DNA of 25,419 nucleotides from J051 sp040289295 (GCA_040289295.1 PSLA01000026.1:1-25419); one strand, 5' to 3'; positions 7,846-15,754 are shown, counted from the stretch's first letter. The notes: a model not told the origin generated them from the sequence alone. Numbers and translations are program-made.

Positions 7846-8979
7846 TTAGATCACAACCAACTCAACAGTAAGTTCGCCCTCGGCGAAACGGCTTGGGCGC
7901 AGTGCATGAAGGTCGAACGACTTGCACTCCCCACGGAGAACCAACTCTGCGACCGCTTGACCTGCTGCCGGGGAGTGCATTATTCCATGACCGCCGAACC
8001 CCGCGGCAACGATCCAATGACCTGTTTTGCCAACAATCGCGTGCCGGTCTGGCGTTTCGGCATACCAGCCCGCCCAGCTGCGCCGCGTGTCGAAACCGAC
8101 CTCCGCAAGCATCGGCAACCGATGAAGGGCGGCGTCCGCCAACTCCTCGAAGAACCTGGCGTCGAACGGCGGTGGCTGATCGAGTGTTACGACGGGCTGC
8201 GGCAGATGGTCAGTGTATCCCACGAGCAAACCGCGCCCTTCCGGTCGAAAGTGGAACGTTGTATCCATGTCCACGACCATCGGAAGGTGCTTCGGCAATC
8301 CTTTGGCGTCGCCGGTCAGCGCGAGCTGGTGGCGCCCAGGACGCACGGCTATGTCGAGGCCCAGGCGCGTTGCCAACCGGGCTGACCAATGCCCAGTCGC
8401 GAGCACAGCGGTCCGGCAAGCGATATCTCCTGCGCTGGTCGACACGATGTGACCGTCGAAAGCAAGCACCTCCGTGCTTGGCAGAAAGCGCGCGCCAGCA
8501 GTTCGCGCCTCTTTTTCGAACAGCGAGCAAACCAGATGTGGGTCGAGGTAGCCGTCTGTTGCAGAGAAGGTCGCACCGACAACGTCGGCGGTATTGAGTA
8601 TCGGCACGAGGTCGTGCACCTCCGCGGGAGTTAGCCTCCGCACCGGCACGCCGAGGGACTGTTGCATCGGCGTCAGCGCATCCATCGCGCGCATCCCTTC
8701 TTCCTTCGACGTAACGAACAAGTACCCATGCTGCCTGAACGCGACCTCCTCCATAACGCGCTCGAACTCGCGGATTGAGAAGAGCGAGAAGGCGATGTTG
8801 ATGGGTGTGCCGAACTGCGCCCGCACTCCGCCCGCTGCGCGCCCGGTGGCCCCGGAGCCGCTAACCGACGCCTTATCGGCGACGACGACCGAAAGGCGCG
8901 GAGCCAGGCGCAAGAGGTGAGCGGCGATGCTCCAACCGATCACGCCTGCGCCGGCGATGAAAACATCCGCTTTCTCCAT
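7846..8979 (-). CDS. FAD-dependent oxidoreductase, DAO family (sarcosine/glycine oxidase-like)
   Basis: The 377-aa product carries the N-terminal Rossmann dinucleotide motif (VFIAGAGVIGWSIAAHL) and the DAO-family elements ASVSGSGATGRAAGGVRAQF, HQLALTG, and near the C-terminus AGWYAETPDRHAIVGKTGHWIVAAGFGGHGIMHSPAAGQAVA. It resembles sarcosine oxidase beta-type and DadA-like enzymes that oxidise secondary or amino-acid amines with FAD. The exact substrate is not readable. No signal peptide is seen, so it is probably cytosolic. The ATG has no Shine-Dalgarno site but has CATAAT 8 nt upstream. It diverges from the VOC gene across 31 bp. Confidence 0.9.
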   Translation of the reverse strand: MEKADVFIAGAGVIGWSIAAHLLRLAPRLSVVVADKASVSGSGATGRAAGGVRAQFGTPINIAFSLFSIREFERVMEEVAFRQHGYLFVTSKEEGMRAMDALTPMQQSLGVPVRRLTPAEVHDLVPILNTADVVGATFSATDGYLDPHLVCSLFEKEARTAGARFLPSTEVLAFDGHIVSTSAGDIACRTAVLATGHWSARLATRLGLDIAVRPGRHQLALTGDAKGLPKHLPMVVDMDTTFHFRPEGRGLLVGYTDHLPQPVVTLDQPPPFDARFFEELADAALHRLPMLAEVGFDTRRSWAGWYAETPDRHAIVGKTGHWIVAAGFGGHGIMHSPAAGQAVAELVLRGECKSFDLHALRPSRFAEGELTVELVVI

Positions 8980-8987
8980 CGGCGCGG

Positions 8988-8993
8988 ATTATG
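8988..8993 (-). promoter_or_regulatory. Leaderless-type promoter of the FAD oxidoreductase (CATAAT), in a 31-bp divergent gap
   Basis: CATAAT (5 of 6) on the minus strand ends 8 nt before the ATG at 8979. The opposite strand offers TATGGT (8990-8995) or GGGTATCC (8997-9004) for the VOC gene starting at 9011. No Shine-Dalgarno site exists in either direction. Confidence 0.5.
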
Positions 8994-9010
8994 GTGGGTA
9001 TCCCCCTTTC

Positions 9011-9355
9011 ATGGAGATGCGCTGGTCGGTAGCGTGGTGCCCCGTATCGGACATGGAACGTGCGCTGGCGTTCTATCGGGACGTGCTGGGGTTAGAGGTC
9101 ATCAGCGAGAGCCCGTTCTGGTCGGAACTTCGAGTCGGGCAGGTGCGCCTTGCGCTGCACCGCGGCGCCGAGGCGTCCCAGAGCGGGGGATGGACGATCT
9201 GTCTCGAGACGGACGACTTGGACCTCCTCCGCGCGAGGCTCCAAGAGGCGGAGGTGGAATGCGATTCGGAGTACCACGAGACTCCATCTGGCCCGACGCT
9301 CGCCTTTCGCGACCCGAACGGGAATCGACTTCAGGCCCTTCAGCAACGTGCGTAA
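9011..9355 (+). CDS. VOC (glyoxalase/bleomycin-resistance fold) family protein
   Basis: The 114-aa product is a single-unit VOC protein: two beta-alpha-beta-beta-beta repeats, the first with RALAFYRDVLGLEVI and the second ending in the signature LAFRDPNGNRLQALQ. The superfamily includes glyoxalase I, dioxygenases and antibiotic-binding proteins. Too few candidate metal ligands are conserved to assign a reaction. The ATG at 9011 was chosen because MEMRWSVAWCPVSDMERAL begins the fold directly; earlier in-frame codons read into the divergent gene. The 31-bp divergent gap with the FAD oxidoreductase suggests shared control. A prepilin-like gene follows about 40 nt downstream. Confidence 0.82.
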   Translation: MEMRWSVAWCPVSDMERALAFYRDVLGLEVISESPFWSELRVGQVRLALHRGAEASQSGGWTICLETDDLDLLRARLQEAEVECDSEYHETPSGPTLAFRDPNGNRLQALQQRA

Positions 9356-9395
9356 GCGAACGTTTCTTTAGGCGACCGGGTATCTATAGATGAGG

Positions 9396-10064
9396 ATGAA
9401 TCGCCGCGGCATCAGCCTGGTCGAGGTATTAGTGATCATCGCCATCGTTGCGATTCTCGCCGCCATCATCTATCCGATGTACGTCAAGGCGAAGCAGGCG
9501 TCCCAGAAAAGCGCCTGCATCAACAACCTCAGGCAAATCAGCGGCGCTTTTCAAATGTATATGCTCGACTACGACGACCGCTGGCCGCTTGGAGTGGACC
9601 CTGCGGACAAGTTCACGCCTCAGATATGGGACAGATTCCCGGAGTTTCGCGCGCGCCTCGTAACACTACCGCTCATGCACGAGTTGATGACGCCGTATCT
9701 TCCCTCTCTCGCAGTCTGGAAGTGTCCAGCCGACAAGGGGCAAGACGTGGACGACACCTCGTTTGAGCTGTTGCCTGCGAGCCCTTCCAGCTATGAAATG
9801 TACGGTTCGAGCTACTACTACCGAACCGAGTTGACCTTGCGTAGCCTGATGGGCACGTCACTCAAGGACCCGGCGTCCGTCAACGTGTACTTCGATGGTT
9901 CGGGCGCCTGGCACACGGGACTGGACATCCTGCGGCGACGCGACGGCCTGCGCGAGCTTCGCGAGAAGCTCCGCCAGTACCGGTACAATGTGCTCTTCGC
10001 AGATATGCACGTCAAGAACATCAGTCGCGCGCAATACGACGAAGCCTGGGATCAGGAACTTTGA
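9396..10064 (+). CDS. Prepilin-like protein with N-terminal methylation motif (DUF1559-like)
   Basis: The 222-aa product begins with a short basic leader and a type IV prepilin/pseudopilin N-terminus: GISLVEVLVIIAIVAILAAI. Prepilin peptidase should cut after the Gly, with Glu at position 5 of the mature form. The next segment CINNLRQISGAFQMYMLDYD is the usual DUF1559-like continuation. The C-terminal motif usually written FADGHVK reads FADMHVK here. An alternative ATG at 9390 adds two residues; neither start has a Shine-Dalgarno site, and GGGTATCTATAGA just upstream may be a promoter. It overlaps the amidohydrolase gene by 4 nt. Such proteins are abundant and of unclear role in Planctomycetota and Armatimonadota. 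Confidence 0.85.
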   Translation: MNRRGISLVEVLVIIAIVAILAAIIYPMYVKAKQASQKSACINNLRQISGAFQMYMLDYDDRWPLGVDPADKFTPQIWDRFPEFRARLVTLPLMHELMTPYLPSLAVWKCPADKGQDVDDTSFELLPASPSSYEMYGSSYYYRTELTLRSLMGTSLKDPASVNVYFDGSGAWHTGLDILRRRDGLRELREKLRQYRYNVLFADMHVKNISRAQYDEAWDQEL

Positions 10065-11242
10065 TCCTTCGCCCAGACGCGGTGGTGCTGCCGGACTGCA
10101 CGGTCCAACCCGGCGTCGAGGTGTGCGTTGAGGGCGGCGAGATCGCCGAGGTACGACCGTGGACGCGCGCCGAGCGAAACGAGGCCGGCCTACTCCTCTC
10201 GCCCGCATTCGTCAACGCGCACTCGCACTTGGAGTACTTCGACCTCAAGGGGAAACTCAAGAGCGGCGAGTACTGGCCCTGGATTCGCGAAATCACCAAA
10301 GTCAAGCCCACGCGGACGATGGAAGAGGTCGCGACGGCAGCGGCTGAGGCGGCGAGACAAAACGTTGCAACTGGGGTGGCGGTGCTTGGAGAGATCAGCG
10401 ACTGGCCCGTCAGCGGCGCGGCGATGGCGTCAGCTGCCCTAGGGGGGCGCATCTTCCAAGAGGTTATCACACTCGCCTTTTCGGAGAGCACTGCGGCAGT
10501 GCGGCTCGAGGCGTGTAGGTTGAATGCAAAGGTCAACGCGGATGCGAGCGGTCTGCCTGTTACGCTTTCGCCACATGCGCCCTACACCGTTGACCCAGAG
10601 TCGCTCCGCCTGCTCGGCTCGTCCGGTGAGTTCATCTCCGTTCACGCGGCTGAGCACCCGGTGGAACGAGAGTTCCTCCAGCGAGGAGAAGGGCCGATCG
10701 CAGAGTTATATCGGGAGTTGGGGCTTTCCTTCGAACCTACCGGGCTGTCGCCGATCGAGTACCTCGAATCCGTTGGTTGCCTTCACGAGAACGTTCAGAT
10801 TGTGCATGTCTGCGATGTTACGTTGACAGACGTCGAGCGGATCGCGGCGTCAGGCGCGAGCGTTGCTCACTGCCCCCGGTCGAACGTCCAGCTCGGGTGT
10901 CCCGTCTCGCCCGTTGCAGAGTTGCGTAAGCGCGGTGTCAAGGTTGGAGTCGGGCTTGACAGCGCAGCGAGCAGCGGCGCGGTCAACTATTTCGCCGAGA
11001 TGCGCGAGGCGCTCGGCGTGGCGGGAGGCGCGCTGTCCGCCGAGGATGTCTGGCTCATGTCGACCACTGAGGGTGCTGAGTCGTTGCGCCTCAACCGACG
11101 GTGGACGATCGAGCCAGGCGCGGACCCCGATCTGATGCTGCTCAACCCGGTCGGAGGCACGCTCGGCGCAATCATCGGCATGGGCGGCCCGTCGTCGGTG
11201 GTGCGCCTGCTGCGACTAAAGGGTGTTACGCCTTTGTCTTAG
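10061..11242 (+). CDS. Amidohydrolase, ATZ/TRZ type (possibly aminodeoxyfutalosine deaminase)
   Basis: The 393-aa protein is a metal-dependent deaminase or hydrolase of the amidohydrolase superfamily. Metal and substrate residues are visible in order: His54-x-His56 in NAHSHLEY, His172 in SPHAPYTV, His195 and Glu198 in VHAAEH, His249 in IVHVCDV and Asp300 in VGLDSAASSG. CPRSNVQLGC near 271-280 is typical of the ATZ/TRZ, guanine deaminase and aminofutalosine deaminase group. A role in futalosine-type menaquinone synthesis is possible, but no other mqn gene is in the window. The start is TTG at 10061, whose TTGA overlaps the stop of the prepilin gene, with AGGA just upstream. Translational coupling is likely. 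Confidence 0.85.
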   Translation: MILRPDAVVLPDCTVQPGVEVCVEGGEIAEVRPWTRAERNEAGLLLSPAFVNAHSHLEYFDLKGKLKSGEYWPWIREITKVKPTRTMEEVATAAAEAARQNVATGVAVLGEISDWPVSGAAMASAALGGRIFQEVITLAFSESTAAVRLEACRLNAKVNADASGLPVTLSPHAPYTVDPESLRLLGSSGEFISVHAAEHPVEREFLQRGEGPIAELYRELGLSFEPTGLSPIEYLESVGCLHENVQIVHVCDVTLTDVERIAASGASVAHCPRSNVQLGCPVSPVAELRKRGVKVGVGLDSAASSGAVNYFAEMREALGVAGGALSAEDVWLMSTTEGAESLRLNRRWTIEPGADPDLMLLNPVGGTLGAIIGMGGPSSVVRLLRLKGVTPLS

Positions 11243-11280
11243 ATAACCAAGATATCCTCAAGCCTTGGGAACGTCAACTC

Positions 11281-11319
11281 AAGAAGAAAGCCACGCCTCG
11301 CTTGCGGTGAGGCGTGGCT
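11281..11319 (-). terminator. Intrinsic terminator of the metalloprotease gene
   Basis: AGCCACGCCTC (11289-11299) pairs perfectly with GAGGCGTGGCT (11309-11319), extended inward by a G-T wobble and a C-G pair. On the minus strand the stem is followed by TTTCTTCTTGAG, a usable U-rich tail, so it fits the metalloprotease, whose stop lies 20 nt away. On the plus strand no U-tract follows, but it may also stop the convergent amidohydrolase transcript. Confidence 0.75.
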
Positions 11320-11339
11320 CCAGTCCTTCTGGCGTCAGA

Positions 11340-14042
11340 TCAGCGGCCGACGTTCATCGTCGAATCGAGTACGCGTTTGATCCTCCGCGCCATGTCCTGT
11401 AGGTGCATGCGCGTGGTCTGGTCGCTTGATGTGGCGAGGGAGAACCGCCTGTGCAGTCGTTCGAGCGTGCTCCAAGCGATCATGCGAGCGTCCTCCTGGA
11501 TGCCGCCGGCGGGAGCGAGCGCCTGCTTGCTCAGCGCCTCGACCGCAAACCGCTGCAGGTCTCGCCGCAAGATTCCGATCGACCGCCCGGTGCCGACCTC
11601 GCTGAACACCTTGCCAACGACGGTACCGTACAGTTCGCTCAGCGTGAAGCGGTTGGGGTTGGACCGCGTCTTGTATTCGTTGTTAGCCACCCGGTCTACG
11701 GTATCAGCGCCCCAGAGCATCGAGAGCAACATCATCTGGGCAGACGAGATAATGTCTTTGACCGGCATGTAGTTATAGTTCGGCGAGTTAGGATCGGTTG
11801 ACATACGAATCAACACGTCCTCCGGTATTGGGAACGCGTTTTCAGAGAACACCTCGCGAGCGATCAGACTGATGGCCTGGCGCTGCAAATCGGGGTCTAC
11901 CGGCTTGAGCGTCGGCTGCTCACCCGGGTCGCCCTTGAAGTTCCGCCTCCCAGCGACTCCTCCTACGAATCGAGCCGCATTCATGCATTGGCGAACCGTG
12001 AAGTTGACGCCCAGCATCACGCCCCGCGTTAGGTCGCTGTACGGTTTGCCTTTCGCTGGCAGCCGCTTCGGAGCCGTGTTCATCAAGCGCTTGGCGAGGT
12101 TCGTGCCGAGCTCGGCGGCATCCAGCGGGTTACTCCCGAGGTCGAAACGCGTCACGTACGGGTCCCAAAGGTCGGCGTTCTCGTCGGTCATGAAGAGGTG
12201 CCCCGGAACTGCAGCCTGAGACGCGATGCGCATCAGGTAGGAGCGCTGCTCGATCGGGTCAACGCCGGGAACATCCGCATATCCATACTTGATGGCAAGC
12301 ATGTCATACGCACCGATTGTCCGAGAGTAGTAGTGACCACCTCCAGCCGCGATCGCGGCAAGGTTGACCGGTACGTAGTCCATCACCGAGGAACTAATGC
12401 CCTTCTCGGCGGTGACGTTCGGGTCTGCGAGTTGCTTCACCGACAGCTCCGTGGACGCGATGAAGTTGTGCCGCAGCCCGAGGCAGTGTCCCATTTCGTG
12501 CGAAACGATGTCCCGGAGGAGTTCAGCGATGTACTCGTCCCGGTTAATCGAGACATTCTCACGCGAAAGAAGGTTGAGGGCGGTCCATCCAAACGCTGCG
12601 TTCTCGACGGCCAGAGGCGCCAACTCGCAGCTCACCCTGCCCCCGAGAAGTGGCCGGAACGTCGGCTGAGCCTGCGGATCCGAGCGCACGAGTCGATTGA
12701 ACGCGGCCGCCGCTACGTCCTTGCCCGGCTGGGTTAACCACTTCCACTCCATGCCTCCAAGCGAGACAATGCTCGAGTCCACGGTGATCGAGGCATTCAC
12801 GATCTGACCGGTGAACGGATTGGTGCGCAGCAGCGCGATGGCGTATCCCGCGTCTTCCGACTGGGCAAACCGCAGCACGTTGTAGCGCATGTCGGCGTGG
12901 TCCCAATCGGCGTCCTTTGGTTTGAAGCGGACCTCAATGGCGTGCTTGATGCCAATCGCCTCGAACGCCTTGTTCCATCGCAGAATGCCGTCGGCGCATG
13001 CCTGTCGCCACTTCTCGGGGACGCTGTCGTCGATGTACCACACCAGCGGCGCGACCGGTTCACTCATCTCCGCCTCTGGATTCTTCTTGCGGATGTCCCA
13101 ACGAGCGATCAGCCGCTCCGTCTTGTCCTCGTTCATGAAACGGTTGAGGGAGTAGTAGTCTGTGGTGAAGTAGCCGATGCGCGGGTCGGCAAGCCTCGGC
13201 ATGTAGTCGCTTTCTTTCACCATATAGATGTTGTACGTGACTCCTAGCGGCAGACTGCGTGCATCTGCCAAGTGGTCTCCGCCTCCAAGCCCAAGCAGAG
13301 CCATTAGCGCGCCCAGCCCCTGCGATGGTCCACCCGAAGAGTTGAAGTACAGTTGCGTGCGGAAAACGATGTTCTCGCGGTACGCCTTGATCTCGGCGAC
13401 CTTAGACTTCTTCCGATCCAGCATGTACGGTCTGCCGAGCGCCATCGCAATGAGCTCCCGCAGTTGGAACAGCTCCCCGCGGAACATGTCCGAAACGTCA
13501 ACGAGCATCGTGTGTGTTTCGGGATGTTCGGCGACGATTTTATAAGCATCGAGAACCGCCTCAGGAAATGAGCGCTCGGAGGCAACAGCATACGGATCGT
13601 CTTTTGACCAGCGGAACCGGTAGTTCGGATAGAACAGCCAAACCTCGTCCTTGAGGTGCTTCTCGAACCGGAAAGTGTCAACGCCGAAATCCATGTTGCC
13701 CAGCGGCATACCGGCTTGGACGTTCATAGGGTCGGCGCCCGTCCTCAACGCGGCCTGAAGGAAGAAGCACTTGCCGAGTTGATCCGGTTTCAGCTCGAAC
13801 AGCACCTGGTCCTCTTTCTGATAAACCGTGAACGGGCCCTCGTACTTCTGAGCGTCCTTGATCGCCTCTTCGTACTTCTTAATCTTCTCTTGAATCTCCT
13901 TCTGCGGATCGGTTTGCTCTTGCTCGACCTTCTGACCCCGGTCGGGGATGAACTCGTCTTGCGCTGTCAGGCGCGGCGCGACCGCAACCCCGATTAACAG
14001 GGCGGCGACACCGAAGGACACAAATCTCGTAAACTGCTTCAT
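11340..14042 (-). CDS. Secreted zinc metalloprotease, metzincin type (DUF5117/DUF4953 architecture)
   Basis: The 900-aa product has a signal peptide (KQFTRFVSFGVAALLIGVAV, then TAQDEF). The catalytic site is HEMGHCLGLRH with His515, Glu516, His519 and His525, the extended HExxHxxGxxH of metzincins. SSVMDYVPVN with Met554, 29 residues on, fits the Met-turn. The N-terminal region (residues about 40-150; YEGPFTVYQKEDQVLFELKP, CFFLQAALRTGADPM) matches the family of large zinc-dependent proteases with DUF5117/DUF5118-like domains. A charged coiled segment with EQEQTDPQKEIQEKIKKYEE follows the signal. Its substrate is unknown; a periplasmic or extracellular role is expected. The start at 14042 has AGGAA upstream and the signal peptide begins there. 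It diverges from galE. Confidence 0.9.
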   Translation of the reverse strand: MKQFTRFVSFGVAALLIGVAVAPRLTAQDEFIPDRGQKVEQEQTDPQKEIQEKIKKYEEAIKDAQKYEGPFTVYQKEDQVLFELKPDQLGKCFFLQAALRTGADPMNVQAGMPLGNMDFGVDTFRFEKHLKDEVWLFYPNYRFRWSKDDPYAVASERSFPEAVLDAYKIVAEHPETHTMLVDVSDMFRGELFQLRELIAMALGRPYMLDRKKSKVAEIKAYRENIVFRTQLYFNSSGGPSQGLGALMALLGLGGGDHLADARSLPLGVTYNIYMVKESDYMPRLADPRIGYFTTDYYSLNRFMNEDKTERLIARWDIRKKNPEAEMSEPVAPLVWYIDDSVPEKWRQACADGILRWNKAFEAIGIKHAIEVRFKPKDADWDHADMRYNVLRFAQSEDAGYAIALLRTNPFTGQIVNASITVDSSIVSLGGMEWKWLTQPGKDVAAAAFNRLVRSDPQAQPTFRPLLGGRVSCELAPLAVENAAFGWTALNLLSRENVSINRDEYIAELLRDIVSHEMGHCLGLRHNFIASTELSVKQLADPNVTAEKGISSSVMDYVPVNLAAIAAGGGHYYSRTIGAYDMLAIKYGYADVPGVDPIEQRSYLMRIASQAAVPGHLFMTDENADLWDPYVTRFDLGSNPLDAAELGTNLAKRLMNTAPKRLPAKGKPYSDLTRGVMLGVNFTVRQCMNAARFVGGVAGRRNFKGDPGEQPTLKPVDPDLQRQAISLIAREVFSENAFPIPEDVLIRMSTDPNSPNYNYMPVKDIISSAQMMLLSMLWGADTVDRVANNEYKTRSNPNRFTLSELYGTVVGKVFSEVGTGRSIGILRRDLQRFAVEALSKQALAPAGGIQEDARMIAWSTLERLHRRFSLATSSDQTTRMHLQDMARRIKRVLDSTMNVGR

Positions 14043-14066
14043 TCCTATGGACTCCACTGAGGCGCA

Positions 14067-14075
14067 TACTATACT
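14067..14075. promoter_or_regulatory. Overlapping divergent -10 elements (metalloprotease and galE)
   Basis: In this 9-bp block the plus strand reads TATACT (14070-14075) and the minus strand reads TATAGT (14072 down to 14067). One near-symmetric A/T block could therefore serve both directions. TGGACT at 14048-14053 is a weak -35 for the plus side with 16-bp spacing. Both genes have Shine-Dalgarno sites downstream. Confidence 0.5.
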
Positions 14076-14114
14076 CGGAATGGCTGATGCGCGTTGCGCC
14101 GAAGGGTCTCGCCG

Positions 14115-15087
14115 ATGATCCTTGTGACCGGCGGGGCGGGGTTTATTGGCTCGCACATGGCGAAGCTGCTCCGCCAACGAGGGATTGAGCACGTTGTCCT
14201 GGACAACCTCTCGGGCGGCCACAAAGGTGCCTGCGGAAGCAGTACTCTCGTTGAGGCGGACATCGAGAGCCCTGAGCAGATGCGTACCCTATTTGGTCGC
14301 TTTCCGTTTGCCGCGATTATCCACTTCGCCGCCCGGATCAACGTTGGCGAGAGCATGGCCGCCCCTTTTCTCTACTACCGCACGAACCTCTTGGGGTCTA
14401 CGAACCTCATCGAAGCTGCCGTTCACGCGGGGGTTCGGTCGTTCGTCTTTTCCAGCACGGCGGCGGTCTATGGAACCCCGAAGGGCATACCGATTCGCGA
14501 AACCGCCCGGCGACGGCCGATCAACGTGTACGGCGAAACCAAGCTGTCCGTCGAAAGACTCCTGCGTAGCGTGTCTCGCGCCCACGGCTTGCGAGTCGCT
14601 TGCCTCCGGTATTCCAGACGGCGAACTCGGGGAGGACCATCGCCCCGAGACGCACCTCATCCCCCTCGCGATTGACGCCGCTCTCGGACGAGGAGAGCCG
14701 CTGACCGTCTTTGGCGATGACTACGACACTCCCGACGGAACCTGCATCCGCGACTACGTGCACGTCAGCGACCTGTGTGATGCCCACCTCCTCGCCCTCG
14801 AGGCGCTCGACGCGGCGGAGCAGGGCTGCTTCCGCGCCTACAACGTCGGCACCGGCATTGGACACTCGGTGCGCGAGGTGTTGGACACCGTCGGCGACGT
14901 GATCGGAGAGCATGTGCCGCACGAGGTGGGTGCGCGGCGACCGGGCGACCCGCCTGTGCTCGTCGCTTCGAACGACCGGATTCGCACCGAGTTGGGTTGG
15001 TGCCCCCGCATCGCCGACCTTCGGAGCATGGTGTCTCACGCAGCCATCTGGCGCCGCGACCATCCGGAGGGGTACGGCGAGACGTAA
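14115..15087 (+). pseudogene. galE: UDP-glucose 4-epimerase, frameshifted by an apparent 20-nt deletion
   Basis: GalE interconverts UDP-glucose and UDP-galactose. The first part (14115 to about 14620) shows the NAD-binding VTGGAGFIGSH, the FSSTAAVYG segment and the catalytic YGETK (Tyr-x-x-x-Lys). At VACLRY the frame breaks. The next conserved block, GIPDGELGEDHRPETHLIPL, continues in the +1 frame to the TAA at 15087 (TCIRDYVHVSDL, YNVGTGIGHSVREV). The family motif YFNAAGA is missing at the junction (about 14617-14623), which fits loss of 20 nt between two ATT triplets. Either the gene is inactive or the assembly is wrong there. GAAGGG at 14101-14106 serves the ATG. Everything outside the junction looks well conserved. 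Confidence 0.85.
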
Positions 15088-15277
15088 GTCAAGCCGCAAT
15101 TGCGGGTTCCCTCCCACGCAGCGCAGTCGGCGTCTGCCTGATACCGCCACAGGAAGACGCGCACGATTGGCGTGACTGGTAGCCCGCAAGCAGCCAAGCC
15201 TACTGTCGTTAGCACGCTTAAGATTGTTATGGAGTACATTACAATGCTGACAGGGAGCCTGCCACGAGACGCCGTCC

Positions 15278-15292
15278 GGGGTACAATACCCC
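15278..15292 (+). promoter_or_regulatory. Promoter of tRNA-Cys within a palindrome
   Basis: TACAAT (15282-15287) lies 12 nt before the tRNA, with CTGCCA at 15259-15264 as a 4-of-6 -35 and 17-bp spacing. The -10 is embedded in GGGGTA-CAA-TACCCC, a perfect 6-bp inverted repeat that could be an operator or simply chance. Confidence 0.55.
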
Positions 15293-15299
15293 TCTGCGC

Positions 15300-15375
15300 G
15301 GCGCCGTACCCAAGTGGCTAAGGGAAGGGTCTGCAAAACCCTCATTCGGCGGTTCGATTCCGCCCGGCGCCTCCA
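15300..15375 (+). tRNA. tRNA-Cys (anticodon GCA)
   Basis: The sequence folds into a full cloverleaf. The acceptor stem is GGCGCCG/CGGCGCC, the D arm CCC...GGG, and the anticodon stem AGGGT/ACCCT with loop CTGCAAA (anticodon GCA, 15333-15335). The T arm is GGCGG/CCGCC with loop TTCGATT. The discriminator is T, the identity base expected for tRNA-Cys, and CCA is encoded (15373-15375). No other tRNA is adjacent. Confidence 0.96.
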
Positions 15376-15436
15376 ACGCACTATCCTGCAACCACCGACG
15401 GGCGCAGAAGGCGAACGGAACCAGCCGCCGACACCG

Positions 15437-15748
15437 TTAGCCGTTGGGCTTGTACAGGATCGAGTTGTCTGTTGGGTTGACGATAAGCGTTCCCTTGGGG
15501 ATGAGCCAGCCGCCGCTGGAGATACCGCCATGCCGTTGCGGGATGTTGAACACGCCGAGCGTACTCATCTCGGGGTGGGGCGGACTTTCGCCTCGAAGGA
15601 GCATCGCGGCCACCCAAGGGTCCGCGTGCCGGACCTCGACCCGAATCCAGCCTCCGGGAGCAAAAGCGGCGTCGCCGAACTGAGACAGCTGCCCGAAAGA
15701 GAACACATTCACCACGAGTGACACAGCCGTTACCAGTGCGCTAATCAT
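15437..15748 (-). CDS. Small secreted or membrane-anchored protein of unknown function
   Basis: I do not recognise a family. The 103-aa product starts with a hydrophobic stretch (ISALVTAVSLVVNVFSFG) that could be a signal peptide or anchor. It ends in a compact region with GGWIRVEVRHADPWVAAMLL and a C-terminal ISSGGWLIPKGTLIVNP segment. The ATG at 15748 was chosen because it begins the hydrophobic stretch and has TCTAAT 6 nt upstream; longer reading would add a non-membrane N-terminus. There is no Shine-Dalgarno site. It lies downstream of the di-haem protein gene, on the same strand, beyond a strong hairpin, so it is probably transcribed separately. Confidence 0.6.
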   Translation of the reverse strand: MISALVTAVSLVVNVFSFGQLSQFGDAAFAPGGWIRVEVRHADPWVAAMLLRGESPPHPEMSTLGVFNIPQRHGGISSGGWLIPKGTLIVNPTDNSILYKPNG

Positions 15749-15754
15749 CGAACG

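Noticed and set aside
15094..15105. Perfect palindrome CCGCAATTGCGG just after galE, considered as a terminator.
   Set aside because: It has no loop and no U-tract, so it cannot form a normal terminator hairpin; likely chance.
15036..15239. A 67-codon minus-strand frame with a hydrophobic, lipobox-like N-terminus (LTTVGLAACG).
   Set aside because: It overlaps the end of galE by 52 nt, has no Shine-Dalgarno site, and its second half has no protein-like pattern. Probably chance.
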